From contig NZ_BFBY01000005.1 of NCBI RefSeq assembly GCF_003423665.1, forward strand, positions 1-49,528: a stretch of 49,528 bases of DNA. Direction: 5' to 3'. The position numbers and the translations under genes are program-made. This stretch comes from Lactobacillus rodentium (GTDB taxonomy: Bacteria > Bacillota > Bacilli > Lactobacillales > Lactobacillaceae). Numbering within the stretch: the stretch's first letter is position 1; each line of letters begins with the position of its first letter. This document shows, one piece after another, positions 35,225 to 43,345 of this stretch. Under the pieces are notes generated by a model, which had not been told where the DNA came from, did not search any database, and was given only the letters and a program-made list of their open reading frames with translations.

Positions 35225-35869
35225 ATGACAGTTATAGTATTGAGCGGGCCTATTGGAGCCGGTAAATCCAGTTTAACAAGTATTTTAGCTGAACATTTGG
35301 GGAGCCAAGGGTTTTATGAAGGCGTAGATACTAATCCTATCTTACCTTTATATTATAAAGACATGTCCCATTATACTTTTTTACTAAATGTATATCTTTT
35401 AAATCATCGTTTAGCTCAGATTAATCAAGCAATTCAAGAAAAGAATGCTGTTTCTGATCGTTCAATTTACGAAGATGCTTTATTCTTTAAAATGAATGTT
35501 GATAGTAAAATCGCTGATGCCACTGAGTTTAAAATCTATGATAGCCTTTTACATAACATGATGGCAGAAACACCTGGCAATCCAAGTAAAAAACCAGATC
35601 TTTTAATTTATATTCATGTGTCATTAGATACAATGCTTAAGCGTATTCAAAAACGTGGTCGTTCATATGAACAACTCTCAAGTGACCCTAGTTTAAAGGC
35701 TTACTACGAACGCTTGCTCAAATATTATGAACCATGGTTTGAAAACTATGATGAATCACCAAAAATGATGATCGATGGCGATAAATACGACTTTGTTATT
35801 GATGAAGATGCTAAAAAAGAAGTAATTCAATTAGTTGATGCCAAGTTGACAGAGCTTGGTAATCTCTAA
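35225..35869 (+). CDS. Deoxynucleoside kinase, first subunit (dAK/dGK type)
   Basis: 214 residues. P-loop [11 protein letters not shown] at 8-18, [11 protein letters not shown] near 78-88, and the Arg-rich lid [13 protein letters not shown] near 140. These mark the dNK family of lactobacilli, where two tandem genes encode a heterodimer phosphorylating deoxyadenosine with either deoxyguanosine or deoxycytidine. A TTG further upstream opens the frame, but the ATG at 35225 gives [15 protein letters not shown], the same start as its twin. Which subunit takes which base cannot be decided by eye. Confidence 0.85.
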   Translation: MTVIVLSGPIGAGKSSLTSILAEHLGSQGFYEGVDTNPILPLYYKDMSHYTFLLNVYLLNHRLAQINQAIQEKNAVSDRSIYEDALFFKMNVDSKIADATEFKIYDSLLHNMMAETPGNPSKKPDLLIYIHVSLDTMLKRIQKRGRSYEQLSSDPSLKAYYERLLKYYEPWFENYDESPKMMIDGDKYDFVIDEDAKKEVIQLVDAKLTELGNL

Positions 35870-35899
35870 TTATTGAGAAAAATATAAAGAAGGATCGTG

Positions 35900-36592
35900 A
35901 TGACAGTTATTGTATTAAGCGGGCCTATTGGAGCCGGTAAATCCAGTCTTACAGGAGTTTTAGCAAAATATTTAAATACCCAACCTTTCTATGAAAGTGT
36001 TGATGATAATCCTGTATTGCCACTATTTTATGAAAACCCTGAAAAGTACGCATTTTTATTGCAAGTTTATTTCTTAAACACTCGTTTTCAAAGTATTAAA
36101 CGTGCTTTAGAGGATGATAATAACGTTCTTGACCGTTCAATCTATGAAGATGCTCTTTTCTTCCAAATGAATGCAGATATTGGTCGTGCCACCAAAGAAG
36201 AAGTAGATACTTACTATGAATTGCTCAACAATATGATGGCCGAATTAGAACGCATGCCCAAAAAACATCCTGATCTTTTGGTACATATCGATGTTTCTTA
36301 TGACACCATGATTAAGCGTATCCAAAAACGTGGTCGTAATTATGAGCAATTAAGTTATGATCCGACTTTAGAAGATTATTACAAGCGTTTATTACGCTAC
36401 TACAAGCCTTGGTATGAAAAGTATGAGTACTCTCCAAAGATGACCATTAATGGCGACAAATATGATTTTATGAGTAGTGAAGCTGACCGAGAAGCAGTCA
36501 TTAATCAAATTGTTCTTAAGCTTAAAGAAATTGGTAAATTACCGACTGACTGGGATAAAGGTTTAGACGAAATTATGATTGAAGAAGCCTAA
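35900..36592 (+). CDS. Deoxynucleoside kinase, second subunit (dGK/dCK type)
   Basis: 230 residues. The same P-loop start, [18 protein letters not shown] near 80-97, and lid [17 protein letters not shown]. The C-terminus is about 15 residues longer than the twin. The Shine-Dalgarno AAGGA is 5 nt from the ATG (GTG immediately before it). Resemblance to the L. acidophilus paired kinases supports a heterodimer with the upstream protein. The first 48 nt differ from the twin at only two positions although the rest has diverged. Confidence 0.85.
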   Translation: MTVIVLSGPIGAGKSSLTGVLAKYLNTQPFYESVDDNPVLPLFYENPEKYAFLLQVYFLNTRFQSIKRALEDDNNVLDRSIYEDALFFQMNADIGRATKEEVDTYYELLNNMMAELERMPKKHPDLLVHIDVSYDTMIKRIQKRGRNYEQLSYDPTLEDYYKRLLRYYKPWYEKYEYSPKMTINGDKYDFMSSEADREAVINQIVLKLKEIGKLPTDWDKGLDEIMIEEA

Positions 36593-36611
36593 ATTTACAA
36601 TTTAATCTATC

Positions 36612-36646
36612 AAAAAAACAGAGCTGAAATTCAGCTCTGTTTTTTA
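36612..36646 (+). terminator. Bidirectional terminator between kinase and oxidase genes
   Basis: The AAAAAACAGAGCTGAA / TTCAGCTCTGTTTTTT stem is symmetrical, so it serves both convergent units. Confidence 0.9.
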
Positions 36647-36670
36647 TATTCTTTATTGATAAATACTTAC

Positions 36671-37924
36671 TTATTCATGTTCTGAAGCACCAGATTCAGC
36701 ATCAGTACTATCAGCATCTTTTTCTAATTGGTTTTCCTTAGTTACAGGGTAAGGCTTTCTTACACTTGGACTTGTTGATGAAACGCCCCAATCAGCACTG
36801 TAAGAAATGTGGTCAATCTTAGCATGCTTTACATCTTCAATAGTCTTGCAACCAGTTAATTGCATATCAATTAACAATTCTTTGTTTAATTGTTCAATTA
36901 CTGATTCAACACCAAGGGCACCACCTAAAGCTAAGCCGTATAAGTATGGACGACCAATACCTACTAGGTCAGCACCTAAAGCTAAAGCCTTGAAGACATG
37001 TGAACCACGACGAACACCAGAGTCCAAAATAATTGGAATACGGTGGTCACTGTGGTGAACTTCTTTGGCAATTTCTGGTAAGACATCAATCGTTGCTGGA
37101 GCACCATCTAATTGACGACCACCGTGGTTAGAAACAACGATACCATCAGCGCCTGCACCAATTGCTAAGAAAGCATCTTCGGCACATTCAACACCCTTTA
37201 CAAAGACTGGAACATCTTTACCGGCAATTTCCTTAATCTTCTTAATATCTTCAGGCCCAATCTTTTGAGCTGAAGAAGCATACATTTGAGCTACACTTTG
37301 GCCTTCACCTTTACCACCAGACCATTTGTTGAAGAATGCTAGTGGAACTGGATAAGTGAAGTGGGTACGTAAGTTAGCTTCACGATAACCACTAACAGTA
37401 GCATCAACAGTTAAGAAGAAGCCACTAAAACCAGCCTTAAGTGCATCAGTAATTACCATACGGTTAAAGTCCCAATCTTTACTTAAATATAATTGGAAAA
37501 ATCTTGGTGATTCACCAACGGCCTTTTGGACGTCTTCAACACTCTTGTTAGCATAAGTACTCATACTGTATAAAGCACCTGCAGCTTTAGCACCTTTAGC
37601 TACATCAACTTCGGCTTCAGCATGAGAAATACCGTTACATGCAATTGGACTTATCATTACTGGTGTCTTTAAATCCATTCCCATAAAAGTAGTATCAGTG
37701 CTTGGATTGGATCTATCAGTTAAAGCTCTTGGTACAATTTGGAAGTGGTTAAATGCTTGGGTATTGTTACGCCAAGTCCATTCATTTTCTGAACCACTGG
37801 CAATGTAGTAGTATGCAGCTTCTGGCATCACATACTTAACTTCATCTTCCAATTGATTTAAATTTACAAGATTTAATTTCTTTTCCCTAGTACTTTGGGG
37901 GAAACCTTTATAATATACTGTCAT
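36671..37924 (-). CDS. FMN-dependent alpha-hydroxy-acid oxidase (lactate oxidase-like)
   Basis: 417 residues, TIM-barrel flavoprotein. AYYYIASGSENE (active-site Tyr region), FFQLYLSKD, LTVDATVSGYREANLR (Asp-Arg pair) and VSNHGGRQLDGAPA (catalytic His/Arg) match Aerococcus-type L-lactate oxidase. The C-terminal half has LDSGVRRGSHVFKALALGA. The likely reaction is lactate + O2 to pyruvate + H2O2; another 2-hydroxy acid is possible. An acidic Glu/Asp/Ser-rich tail of about 25 residues extends beyond the usual end. A single gene with a stand-alone promoter region. Confidence 0.85.
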   Translation of the reverse strand: MTVYYKGFPQSTREKKLNLVNLNQLEDEVKYVMPEAAYYYIASGSENEWTWRNNTQAFNHFQIVPRALTDRSNPSTDTTFMGMDLKTPVMISPIACNGISHAEAEVDVAKGAKAAGALYSMSTYANKSVEDVQKAVGESPRFFQLYLSKDWDFNRMVITDALKAGFSGFFLTVDATVSGYREANLRTHFTYPVPLAFFNKWSGGKGEGQSVAQMYASSAQKIGPEDIKKIKEIAGKDVPVFVKGVECAEDAFLAIGAGADGIVVSNHGGRQLDGAPATIDVLPEIAKEVHHSDHRIPIILDSGVRRGSHVFKALALGADLVGIGRPYLYGLALGGALGVESVIEQLNKELLIDMQLTGCKTIEDVKHAKIDHISYSADWGVSSTSPSVRKPYPVTKENQLEKDADSTDAESGASEHE

Positions 37925-38006
37925 TTTAAACCCTCTTCTCTATAGCTTTCATCTTTGTTATATCACCATTATTAAAATAATTTTAATAATAATACTTGTA
38001 AAAATA

Positions 38007-38113
38007 TTCACATTATTTAACAGTTATTCCTATAATTCGTATTTACATCATTTTATAGGAATGATAAACTAAATAAGTCCTTAAATAATATTAAAACACG
38101 AACATTAAGTTCG
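38007..38113 (+). promoter_or_regulatory. Promoter, inverted repeat and PurBox-like site of the first purine permease
   Basis: TTCACA (38007-38012), 18 bp, TATAAT (38031-38036). A 10-bp inverted repeat, ATTCCTATAA (38026-38035) and TTATAGGAAT (38053-38062), covers the -10. Further on, CGAAC-N5-GTTCG (38099-38113) resembles PurR boxes of Firmicutes and sits just before the Shine-Dalgarno. No purine riboswitch core was recognised. Function of both sites is inferred. Confidence 0.5.
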
Positions 38114-38128
38114 ATTTGGAGGATTAAA

Positions 38129-39439
38129 ATGAACTTTTTAAACAATTATTTCAAACTATCTAGTCTTGGGACTAATATTCGTACTGAATTTTTAGCTGGT
38201 CTCACTACCTTTATTAGTATGTCCTATATCCTATTTGTTAATCCTAGCGTTTTGGGTGCAAGTGGGATGCCAACTGGTGCAGTGTTTACAGCTACTGCCT
38301 TGGCAGCAGCACTAGGTACTGCAATTATGGGAATTGTCGCTAATTATCCAATTGGTGAAGCCCCAGCCCTAGGAATCAATGCATTCTTTGCTTACACTGT
38401 ATGTATTGGAATGCATGTTAAATGGCAAACTGCCCTAGCTTCAGTTTTTGTAGCTTCAATTATTTTTATTCTAATCACTTTATTTAAATTACGTGAATTA
38501 ATTATTGATGCAATTCCTGCTGATTTAAAATATGCTATTTCGGCAGGTATTGGTTTGTTTATTGCCTTCTTAGGCTTACAAGATGGTGGTTTAATTGTTA
38601 AAAATGATTCCACTTTAGTTGGTCTTGGTTCATTAGATAATCCCCTTGTTTGGATCACTATTTTTGGTTTACTGGTAACTATTGTTTTAATGATTCTAGG
38701 GGTGCCTGGAGCAATTTTTATTGGAATGGTCACTGGCTCAATTTTTGGAATTGCTACTGGTCAAATTGCTCTACCCCATAAATTTATTTCTTTCGCTCCA
38801 AGTCTGGCACCTACTTTTGGCCAAGCAATTTTTCATGTTAAAGATATCAATACCTTACAAATGTGGATTGTTGTTCTTACATTCTTATTAGTTACTTTCT
38901 TTGATACTGCGGGAACTTTAATTGGTTTAGCTCAACAAGCTGGCTTAATGAAAAACAATAAGATGCCTAGAGTTGGTAAAGCCTTAGCATCTGACTCTAC
39001 TGCAATGCTCTTTGGTTCAATTTTTGGTACTTCACCAGTTGGAGCCTTTGTTGAATCAAGCGCTGGAATTGCAGTTGGTGGTCGTTCAGGTCTAACTGCT
39101 GTGTTCGTAGCAATGTTCTTCTTGATTTCTATGATTTTTAGTCCTTTACTAGGAATTTTCACTACCCAAGTTACTGCGCCTGCTTTAATTATTGTTGGTG
39201 TTTTAATGGCTCAAAATACTGCTCAAATTCACTGGGAAAAATTGGAAATTGCAGTACCTGCTTTTCTAATTTTAATTGGTATGCCGCTTACTTATTCAAT
39301 TTCTGATGGTTTAGCCTGGGGAATGATTACTTACCCAATTGCGATGGTTTCAGCTCGTCGTGGTAAAGAAATATCCCCAGTAATGTGGGCCTTATTTGTA
39401 ATCTTTATCATCTTTATGTGGGTACTAAATATTAAATAA
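38129..39439 (+). CDS. NCS2-family purine permease (AzgA/PbuG-like), copy 1
   Basis: 436 residues, 12-14 helices. Start region GTNIRTEFLAGLTTFISMSYI, then APALGINAFFAYTV, TFFDTAGTLIGLAQQAG and FVESSAGIAVGGRSGLTAVF are the AzgA-branch signatures, indicating proton-linked hypoxanthine/guanine/adenine uptake. Strong Shine-Dalgarno TTGGAGG. A paralogue lies 2.2 kb downstream at 40384. Confidence 0.9.
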   Translation: MNFLNNYFKLSSLGTNIRTEFLAGLTTFISMSYILFVNPSVLGASGMPTGAVFTATALAAALGTAIMGIVANYPIGEAPALGINAFFAYTVCIGMHVKWQTALASVFVASIIFILITLFKLRELIIDAIPADLKYAISAGIGLFIAFLGLQDGGLIVKNDSTLVGLGSLDNPLVWITIFGLLVTIVLMILGVPGAIFIGMVTGSIFGIATGQIALPHKFISFAPSLAPTFGQAIFHVKDINTLQMWIVVLTFLLVTFFDTAGTLIGLAQQAGLMKNNKMPRVGKALASDSTAMLFGSIFGTSPVGAFVESSAGIAVGGRSGLTAVFVAMFFLISMIFSPLLGIFTTQVTAPALIIVGVLMAQNTAQIHWEKLEIAVPAFLILIGMPLTYSISDGLAWGMITYPIAMVSARRGKEISPVMWALFVIFIIFMWVLNIK

Positions 39440-39446
39440 GTCGTAA

Positions 39447-39628
39447 TTGACAATTATTTCTAATTAATTTAATATATTGAATTAGATTGATAAAGGAGCG
39501 ATGTAATCCATATTACTTCACATTATTTTTAGCTAAATTTATTACTAAGTCTTGTTATGACACAACATAATTTTCCCTTTAATTTTAATAGTTAACTAAT
39601 AAGGTTTTTTAATTAAAAGGAGAATTTA
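39447..39628 (+). promoter_or_regulatory. ribB promoter and leader with a start-stop mini-ORF
   Basis: TTGACA (39447-39452), 17 bp, TAATAT (39470-39475). About 15 nt after the expected transcript start there is a strong AAAGGAG (39492-39498) followed by ATG-TAA (39501-39506). The leader then runs about 120 nt to ribB. No FMN riboswitch core was found. CTAATT / AATTAG arms flank the -10. Confidence 0.5.
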
Positions 39629-39631
39629 TTG

Positions 39632-40255
39632 ATGACTACTCAAGAAATAGAAAATATTAAAAATGCAATTGAATGGATGAAAAATGGTGGTTTAGTTATC
39701 GTAGCTGATGATGAGGATCGTGAAGCCGAAGGTGACATGATTGGTTTGGGAAGCAAAGTTACTGCCGACAATGTCAATTTCATTATTAAAAATGCTCGTG
39801 GTCTTCTTTGTGCACCTATTGGCAGTTCAATTGCTAAACGCTTAAATTTAAATCCAATGGTTGGTAATAACACCGATCCATATGGAACGGCCTTTACTGT
39901 AAGTGTTGATTATAAAGACACCACTACAGGAATTTCAGCTGCTGATCGTGCTCTAACGATCAAGCATTTGGCAGATCCGAATTCCCAACCTACCGATTTC
40001 TTTAGACCGGGACATATTTTTCCTTTAATTGCCAAAGATGGTGGTGTCTTAGAACGCAACGGTCATACTGAAGCTTCTATTACCTTAACTCGTTTGGCGG
40101 GAGAACCAGAAGTTGCTTATATTTGTGAAATGATTAAACCAGATGGTACAATGGCTCGTCGTCCTTATTTAAAGGAATTTGCAGCTGAGCATAACTTGCC
40201 ATATTTCACTATTGCGCAGCTTCAGGAATATGTCCGTCTTAATAATAAAGATTAA
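39632..40255 (+). CDS. ribB: 3,4-dihydroxy-2-butanone-4-phosphate synthase
   Basis: 207 residues, monofunctional RibB without the GTP cyclohydrolase II domain. VIVADDEDREAEGDMIG (Mg/substrate acids), GTAFTVSVDYKDTTTGISAADRA and FRPGHIFPL...GHTEAS are all present. It makes the four-carbon riboflavin precursor from ribulose-5-P. No other rib gene is in the window, so it is an orphan here. GGAG lies 9 nt before the ATG at 39632 and 6 nt before a TTG at 39629; either could start. Confidence 0.9.
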   Translation: MTTQEIENIKNAIEWMKNGGLVIVADDEDREAEGDMIGLGSKVTADNVNFIIKNARGLLCAPIGSSIAKRLNLNPMVGNNTDPYGTAFTVSVDYKDTTTGISAADRALTIKHLADPNSQPTDFFRPGHIFPLIAKDGGVLERNGHTEASITLTRLAGEPEVAYICEMIKPDGTMARRPYLKEFAAEHNLPYFTIAQLQEYVRLNNKD

Positions 40256-40257
40256 TT

Positions 40258-40290
40258 TTAAAGTCTGACTTTTGTCAGACTTTTTTATTT
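40258..40290 (+). terminator. Terminator of ribB
   Basis: The AAAGTCTGAC / GTCAGACTTT stem is followed by TTTATTTTTT. Confidence 0.9.
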
Positions 40291-40383
40291 TTTACGAAAA
40301 AGATCTGTCATAATCCATTTTATGTGCTACACTTTAGAACAAAGTTCTTTATAAATTCTTAATAAATTCGGAGGAAATTTGAA

Positions 40384-41691
40384 ATGTTAGAAAAATTCTT
40401 TCATTTATCGGATGCTCATACCACTGTCAAACGTGAGTTAATTGCTGCATTAACTACTTTTGTCAGTCTCTCCTACATCCTATTTGTTAACCCAAATATT
40501 TTGCATGCAGCTGGAATTAATAAAGGAGCAGCTTTTACTGTTACAGCTATAGCTACTGCAGTTGGTTGTTTTTTGATGGGATTAATTGCTAATTATCCTA
40601 TTGCGCTAGCTCCTACGCTTGGTAGTGCCGCCTTTTTCGCCTACAACGTTTGTGTCGGAATGGGTATTTCCTGGGAAACAGCTTTAGCGTCAGTTTTAGT
40701 TGCATCAATTTTATTTATTTTGATTACAGTTCTTAAACTACGTGAAAAAGTTGTGGATGCTATTCCACAAGATTTAAAATATGCTATTTCTGCTGGTATC
40801 GGTTTATTTATTGCCTTTATTGGCTTACAAAATGGTCAAATTATCGTTGATAATAAGTCTTCCTTAGTTGGCTTAGGTAGTTTTAATAATCCTGCTATTT
40901 GGATCACTTTATTCGGACTAATTTTAACTGTCATCTTAATGGCCGCTAAAGTCCCTGGTTCTATTTTTATTGGAATGATTGTTACTGCTGGTTTTGGGAT
41001 TGCTATTGGTCAGATTTCAATGCCTCATGGTTTTATTTCTACTCCACCTTCTATTGCGCCAACTTTTGGTCAAGCTATTTTCCATTTAAAGGATATTAAT
41101 ACTGCTCAATTATGGATGGTAGTTGTTACGTTCTTACTAGTAACCTTCTTTGATACTGCAGGTACTTTAATCGGAATGACCCAACAAGCTGGTATGGTCA
41201 ACAAAGATGGAAAAATCCCTCATATTGGTAAGGCTTTTCTTTCTGATTCACTTGCCATGGTTGAAGGCTCAATTTTGGGTACAGCACCGCTTGGAACTTC
41301 AGTAGAATCCAGTGCTGGAATTGCCATGGGTGGACGAACTGGATTAACAGCTATCTTTGTTGGAATCTTTTTCTTAATTGCAATGATCTTTAGTCCTTTA
41401 TTAGCCGTGATTCCTACGACTGTTACTGCACCGGCTTTGATTATCGTTGGTGTCTTAATGGCTGGTAACTTAAAATATATCAACTGGGATAAATTTGAAA
41501 TTGCCTTTCCATCCTTCTTAGTAGTTGTTGGAATGCCCCTTACTTATTCCATTTCAGATGGTTTAGCTTTGGGAATGATTGCCTACCCAATTACTATGAT
41601 TGCTGCTAAGCGCTATAAAGAAGTTTCACCAATGATGTATATCTTATTTGTTCTCTTTATTATCTTTTTCTTAATTACTAATATGGGATAA
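40384..41691 (+). CDS. NCS2-family purine permease, copy 2
   Basis: 435 residues, closely similar to the copy at 38129 throughout, with TVKRELIAALTTFVSLSYI, APTLGSAAFFAYNV, TFFDTAGTLIGMTQQAG and SVESSAGIAMGGRTGLTAIF. Substitutions in the substrate-lining segments (for example Gly-Ser-Ala for Gly-Ile-Asn after the APTLG/APALG motif) suggest a different purine preference (inference). Shine-Dalgarno GGAGG. No PurBox-like site was seen upstream. The downstream gene starts 2 nt after the stop. Confidence 0.9.
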   Translation: MLEKFFHLSDAHTTVKRELIAALTTFVSLSYILFVNPNILHAAGINKGAAFTVTAIATAVGCFLMGLIANYPIALAPTLGSAAFFAYNVCVGMGISWETALASVLVASILFILITVLKLREKVVDAIPQDLKYAISAGIGLFIAFIGLQNGQIIVDNKSSLVGLGSFNNPAIWITLFGLILTVILMAAKVPGSIFIGMIVTAGFGIAIGQISMPHGFISTPPSIAPTFGQAIFHLKDINTAQLWMVVVTFLLVTFFDTAGTLIGMTQQAGMVNKDGKIPHIGKAFLSDSLAMVEGSILGTAPLGTSVESSAGIAMGGRTGLTAIFVGIFFLIAMIFSPLLAVIPTTVTAPALIIVGVLMAGNLKYINWDKFEIAFPSFLVVVGMPLTYSISDGLALGMIAYPITMIAAKRYKEVSPMMYILFVLFIIFFLITNMG

Positions 41692-41693
41692 AA

Positions 41694-42107
41694 ATGGCTC
41701 AACAAAATATTATTCATAATCAATTAACTCTTAGTTTGAAATCAGCCCCTGCTACTTCAGCAGACTTAACTATTGCTCAAGATTTAAGAGATACTTTATT
41801 AGCAAATAAAGATAAAGCTGCTGGATTGGCTGCTAATATGATTGGCCAAAACAAACGGATTATTGCCTTGTTTATTGGTCCTATTCCCATTGTGATGCTT
41901 AATCCTGTTATTACTAGTTCATCAGGGGAATATTTGACTCAAGAAGGCTGTCTTTCCTTAACTGGACAAAGATCTACTAAGCGTTTTAAAAATATTACTG
42001 TTCAGTATCAAAACGAAAATTTGGAAACCCATAAACAAGAATTTTCGGATTTTACCGCTGAGGTTATTCAACATGAAATTGACCACTGCAATGGGATTTT
42101 AATTTAA
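41694..42107 (+). CDS. Peptide deformylase-like protein
   Basis: 137 residues, the short form of the deformylase fold. Motif 2 EGCLSL and motif 3 HEIDH keep the metal ligands (Cys and two His) and the catalytic Glu. Motif 1 reads AAGLAANMIG: the usual Gln after AAx is Met, as in a divergent Firmicutes subgroup. Metal-dependent N-formyl removal is possible but not assured. It begins 2 nt after the permease stop, so translation is coupled. Confidence 0.8.
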   Translation: MAQQNIIHNQLTLSLKSAPATSADLTIAQDLRDTLLANKDKAAGLAANMIGQNKRIIALFIGPIPIVMLNPVITSSSGEYLTQEGCLSLTGQRSTKRFKNITVQYQNENLETHKQEFSDFTAEVIQHEIDHCNGILI

Positions 42108-42113
42108 ATTTTC

Positions 42114-42143
42114 ACCATCTAGCTTAAGTTAGATGGTTTTTTT
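42114..42143 (+). terminator. Terminator after the deformylase-like gene
   Basis: The ACCATCTA / TAGATGGT stem is followed by a T run. Confidence 0.9.
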
Positions 42144-42155
42144 ATTGCTTTTTAG

Positions 42156-42194
42156 TTGACAAATGTAGTCGTTAATTTTAAGATTACAATTGTA
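42156..42194 (+). promoter_or_regulatory. Copper operon promoter with two cop boxes
   Basis: TTGACA (42156-42161), 17 bp, TAAGAT (42179-42184). One box GACAAATGTA (42158-42167, one mismatch) overlaps the -35. A perfect TACAATTGTA (42185-42194) follows the -10. TACAnnTGTA is the CopY operator consensus, so copper-relieved repression is expected. Confidence 0.85.
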
Positions 42195-42211
42195 AACGAA
42201 AGGAACAAATT

Positions 42212-42643
42212 ATGGAAACTAAGAAATTATCAAGTACTGATATTTCAGATGCAGAATGGGAAATTATGCGTATCATTTGGACTTTGAATCAAGCCCATAC
42301 TAAAGAAATTATCAATGAAATTCAAAAGAAGAAGTCTTGGTCTGATTCGACTATTAAAACCTTAATTCGCAGATTAACAAAAAAAGGGCTTTTAAAGACC
42401 GAACAAGATGGTCGAGGATTCTTATATTGTCCAGTTGTTTCTCAAACTGACATGATGTTTGATGCCACTCAGGCGCTGTTGAATCGGATGTGCAATATGC
42501 ATAAAGGCGAAGTTATCTTTAATTTAGTTAAAGATTCCCCTATTTCCAAATCTGATCTAGAAAAAATTAAAGTTGAAATTGATAAAAAAATGAAAACTGC
42601 TCCTGAAATGGTAGCTTGTAATTGTTTAAAGAAAGAAAATTAG
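42212..42643 (+). CDS. copY: CopY/BlaI-type copper-responsive repressor
   Basis: 143 residues. The N-terminal winged helix (about 8-75) has ISDAEWEIMRIIWTLN and SDSTIKTLIRRLTKKGLL, typical of CopY/BlaI. The CopY C-terminal metal hook is normally CxC-x4-CxC; here only one pair, ACNC, is found near the end. Binding may be altered or use the extra Cys in RMCNMH. Position before cupredoxins and copA and the cop boxes upstream support the role. Confidence 0.85.
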   Translation: METKKLSSTDISDAEWEIMRIIWTLNQAHTKEIINEIQKKKSWSDSTIKTLIRRLTKKGLLKTEQDGRGFLYCPVVSQTDMMFDATQALLNRMCNMHKGEVIFNLVKDSPISKSDLEKIKVEIDKKMKTAPEMVACNCLKKEN

Positions 42644-42663
42644 TTTTATTAGGAGGAATTTTT

Positions 42664-43041
42664 ATGAGTATTGGACAAATTATTTCTATTATTATTGGCC
42701 TCATCTTAATTGGATTTATTCTTTGGTGGTTTTTTGCACCTCACAAAGAAAATACTGGAGAAGCAACCGTAGTCGATGATGAACAAACAGCAACTATTGT
42801 GGTAAATGGTGGTTATTCTCCTTCAACAGTTGTTTTAAAAAAAGGCGTACCTGCTCAAGTAAATTTTGATTTAAAAGATTCAACTGCCTGCTTATCACAT
42901 GTAGTTTTTGAACAGCTTGGAGTCAATGAAGATTTAACCAAACAACCTATTACAAGTGTGAATATTCCAACAGATAAAGCTGGTACTTATAACTTTGCTT
43001 GCGGTATGGATATGTTTCATGGGAAAGTTATTGTGAAATAA
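42664..43041 (+). CDS. Membrane-anchored cupredoxin-like copper protein (CupA type)
   Basis: 125 residues: one N-terminal membrane helix (IISIIIGLILIGFILWWFF) followed by a cupredoxin domain. Copper ligands are likely in TACLSH and in the C-terminal [11 protein letters not shown] (Cys, Met, His). This resembles pneumococcal CupA, which passes Cu(I) to CopA; the operon order copY-cupA-copA is the same. The ATG at 42664 has a perfect AGGAGG, so the longer frame starting inside copY is rejected. Confidence 0.8.
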   Translation: MSIGQIISIIIGLILIGFILWWFFAPHKENTGEATVVDDEQTATIVVNGGYSPSTVVLKKGVPAQVNFDLKDSTACLSHVVFEQLGVNEDLTKQPITSVNIPTDKAGTYNFACGMDMFHGKVIVK

Positions 43042-43057
43042 GAAAGGACCTAATCAA

Positions 43058-43345
43058 ATGAGTATTTTTTCTAAAAACCAAGTAAAAAAAGTAATTGTTT
43101 CTGCAGATAATCATGGTTATAAACCTAATACTATTGAGTTTAAAGAAGGAAAGCCCGCTCAAATAAAATTTATCCCTAAAGGAAATTTAGGTTGTTTAGA
43201 TCAATTAAACTTTAAGAGTTTAGATATTCATGATGATCTCAATGGCAAAAAAGAAGTTACTGTCAATATTCCAACCGATAAGCCAGGAACTTATGACTTT
43301 GCTTGTGGCATGGATATGTTCCATGGAAAGGTAGTTGTAAAATAA
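43058..43345 (+). CDS. Soluble cupredoxin-like copper protein
   Basis: 95 residues, a second cupredoxin domain without a membrane helix or signal. It shares the C-terminal [12 protein letters not shown] block with its neighbour and has NLGCLDQL in place of TACLSH. It is probably cytosolic and a tandem duplicate that lost or never had the anchor. Its stop overlaps the copA start by 1 nt (TAATG). It may replace the N-terminal metal domain missing from CopA. Confidence 0.75.
   Translation: MSIFSKNQVKKVIVSADNHGYKPNTIEFKEGKPAQIKFIPKGNLGCLDQLNFKSLDIHDDLNGKKEVTVNIPTDKPGTYDFACGMDMFHGKVVVK

Noticed and set aside
38037-38128. Purine riboswitch before the first NCS2 permease
   Set aside because: The conserved loop and junction bases of the purine aptamer could not be found; only an inverted repeat and a PurBox-like site are visible.
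42145-42200. FNR-like box at the copper promoter
   Set aside because: The palindromes there fit TACAnnTGTA (CopY) and not TTGAT-N4-ATCAA.
42622-42663. Upstream extension of the anchored cupredoxin frame into copY
   Set aside because: A perfect AGGAGG precedes the ATG at 42664, and the extension would place residues before a clear membrane anchor.
43303-43344. Upstream extension of the copA frame
   Set aside because: It overlaps the cupredoxin gene in another frame, and the TAATG junction at 43343-43347 is a normal coupled start.
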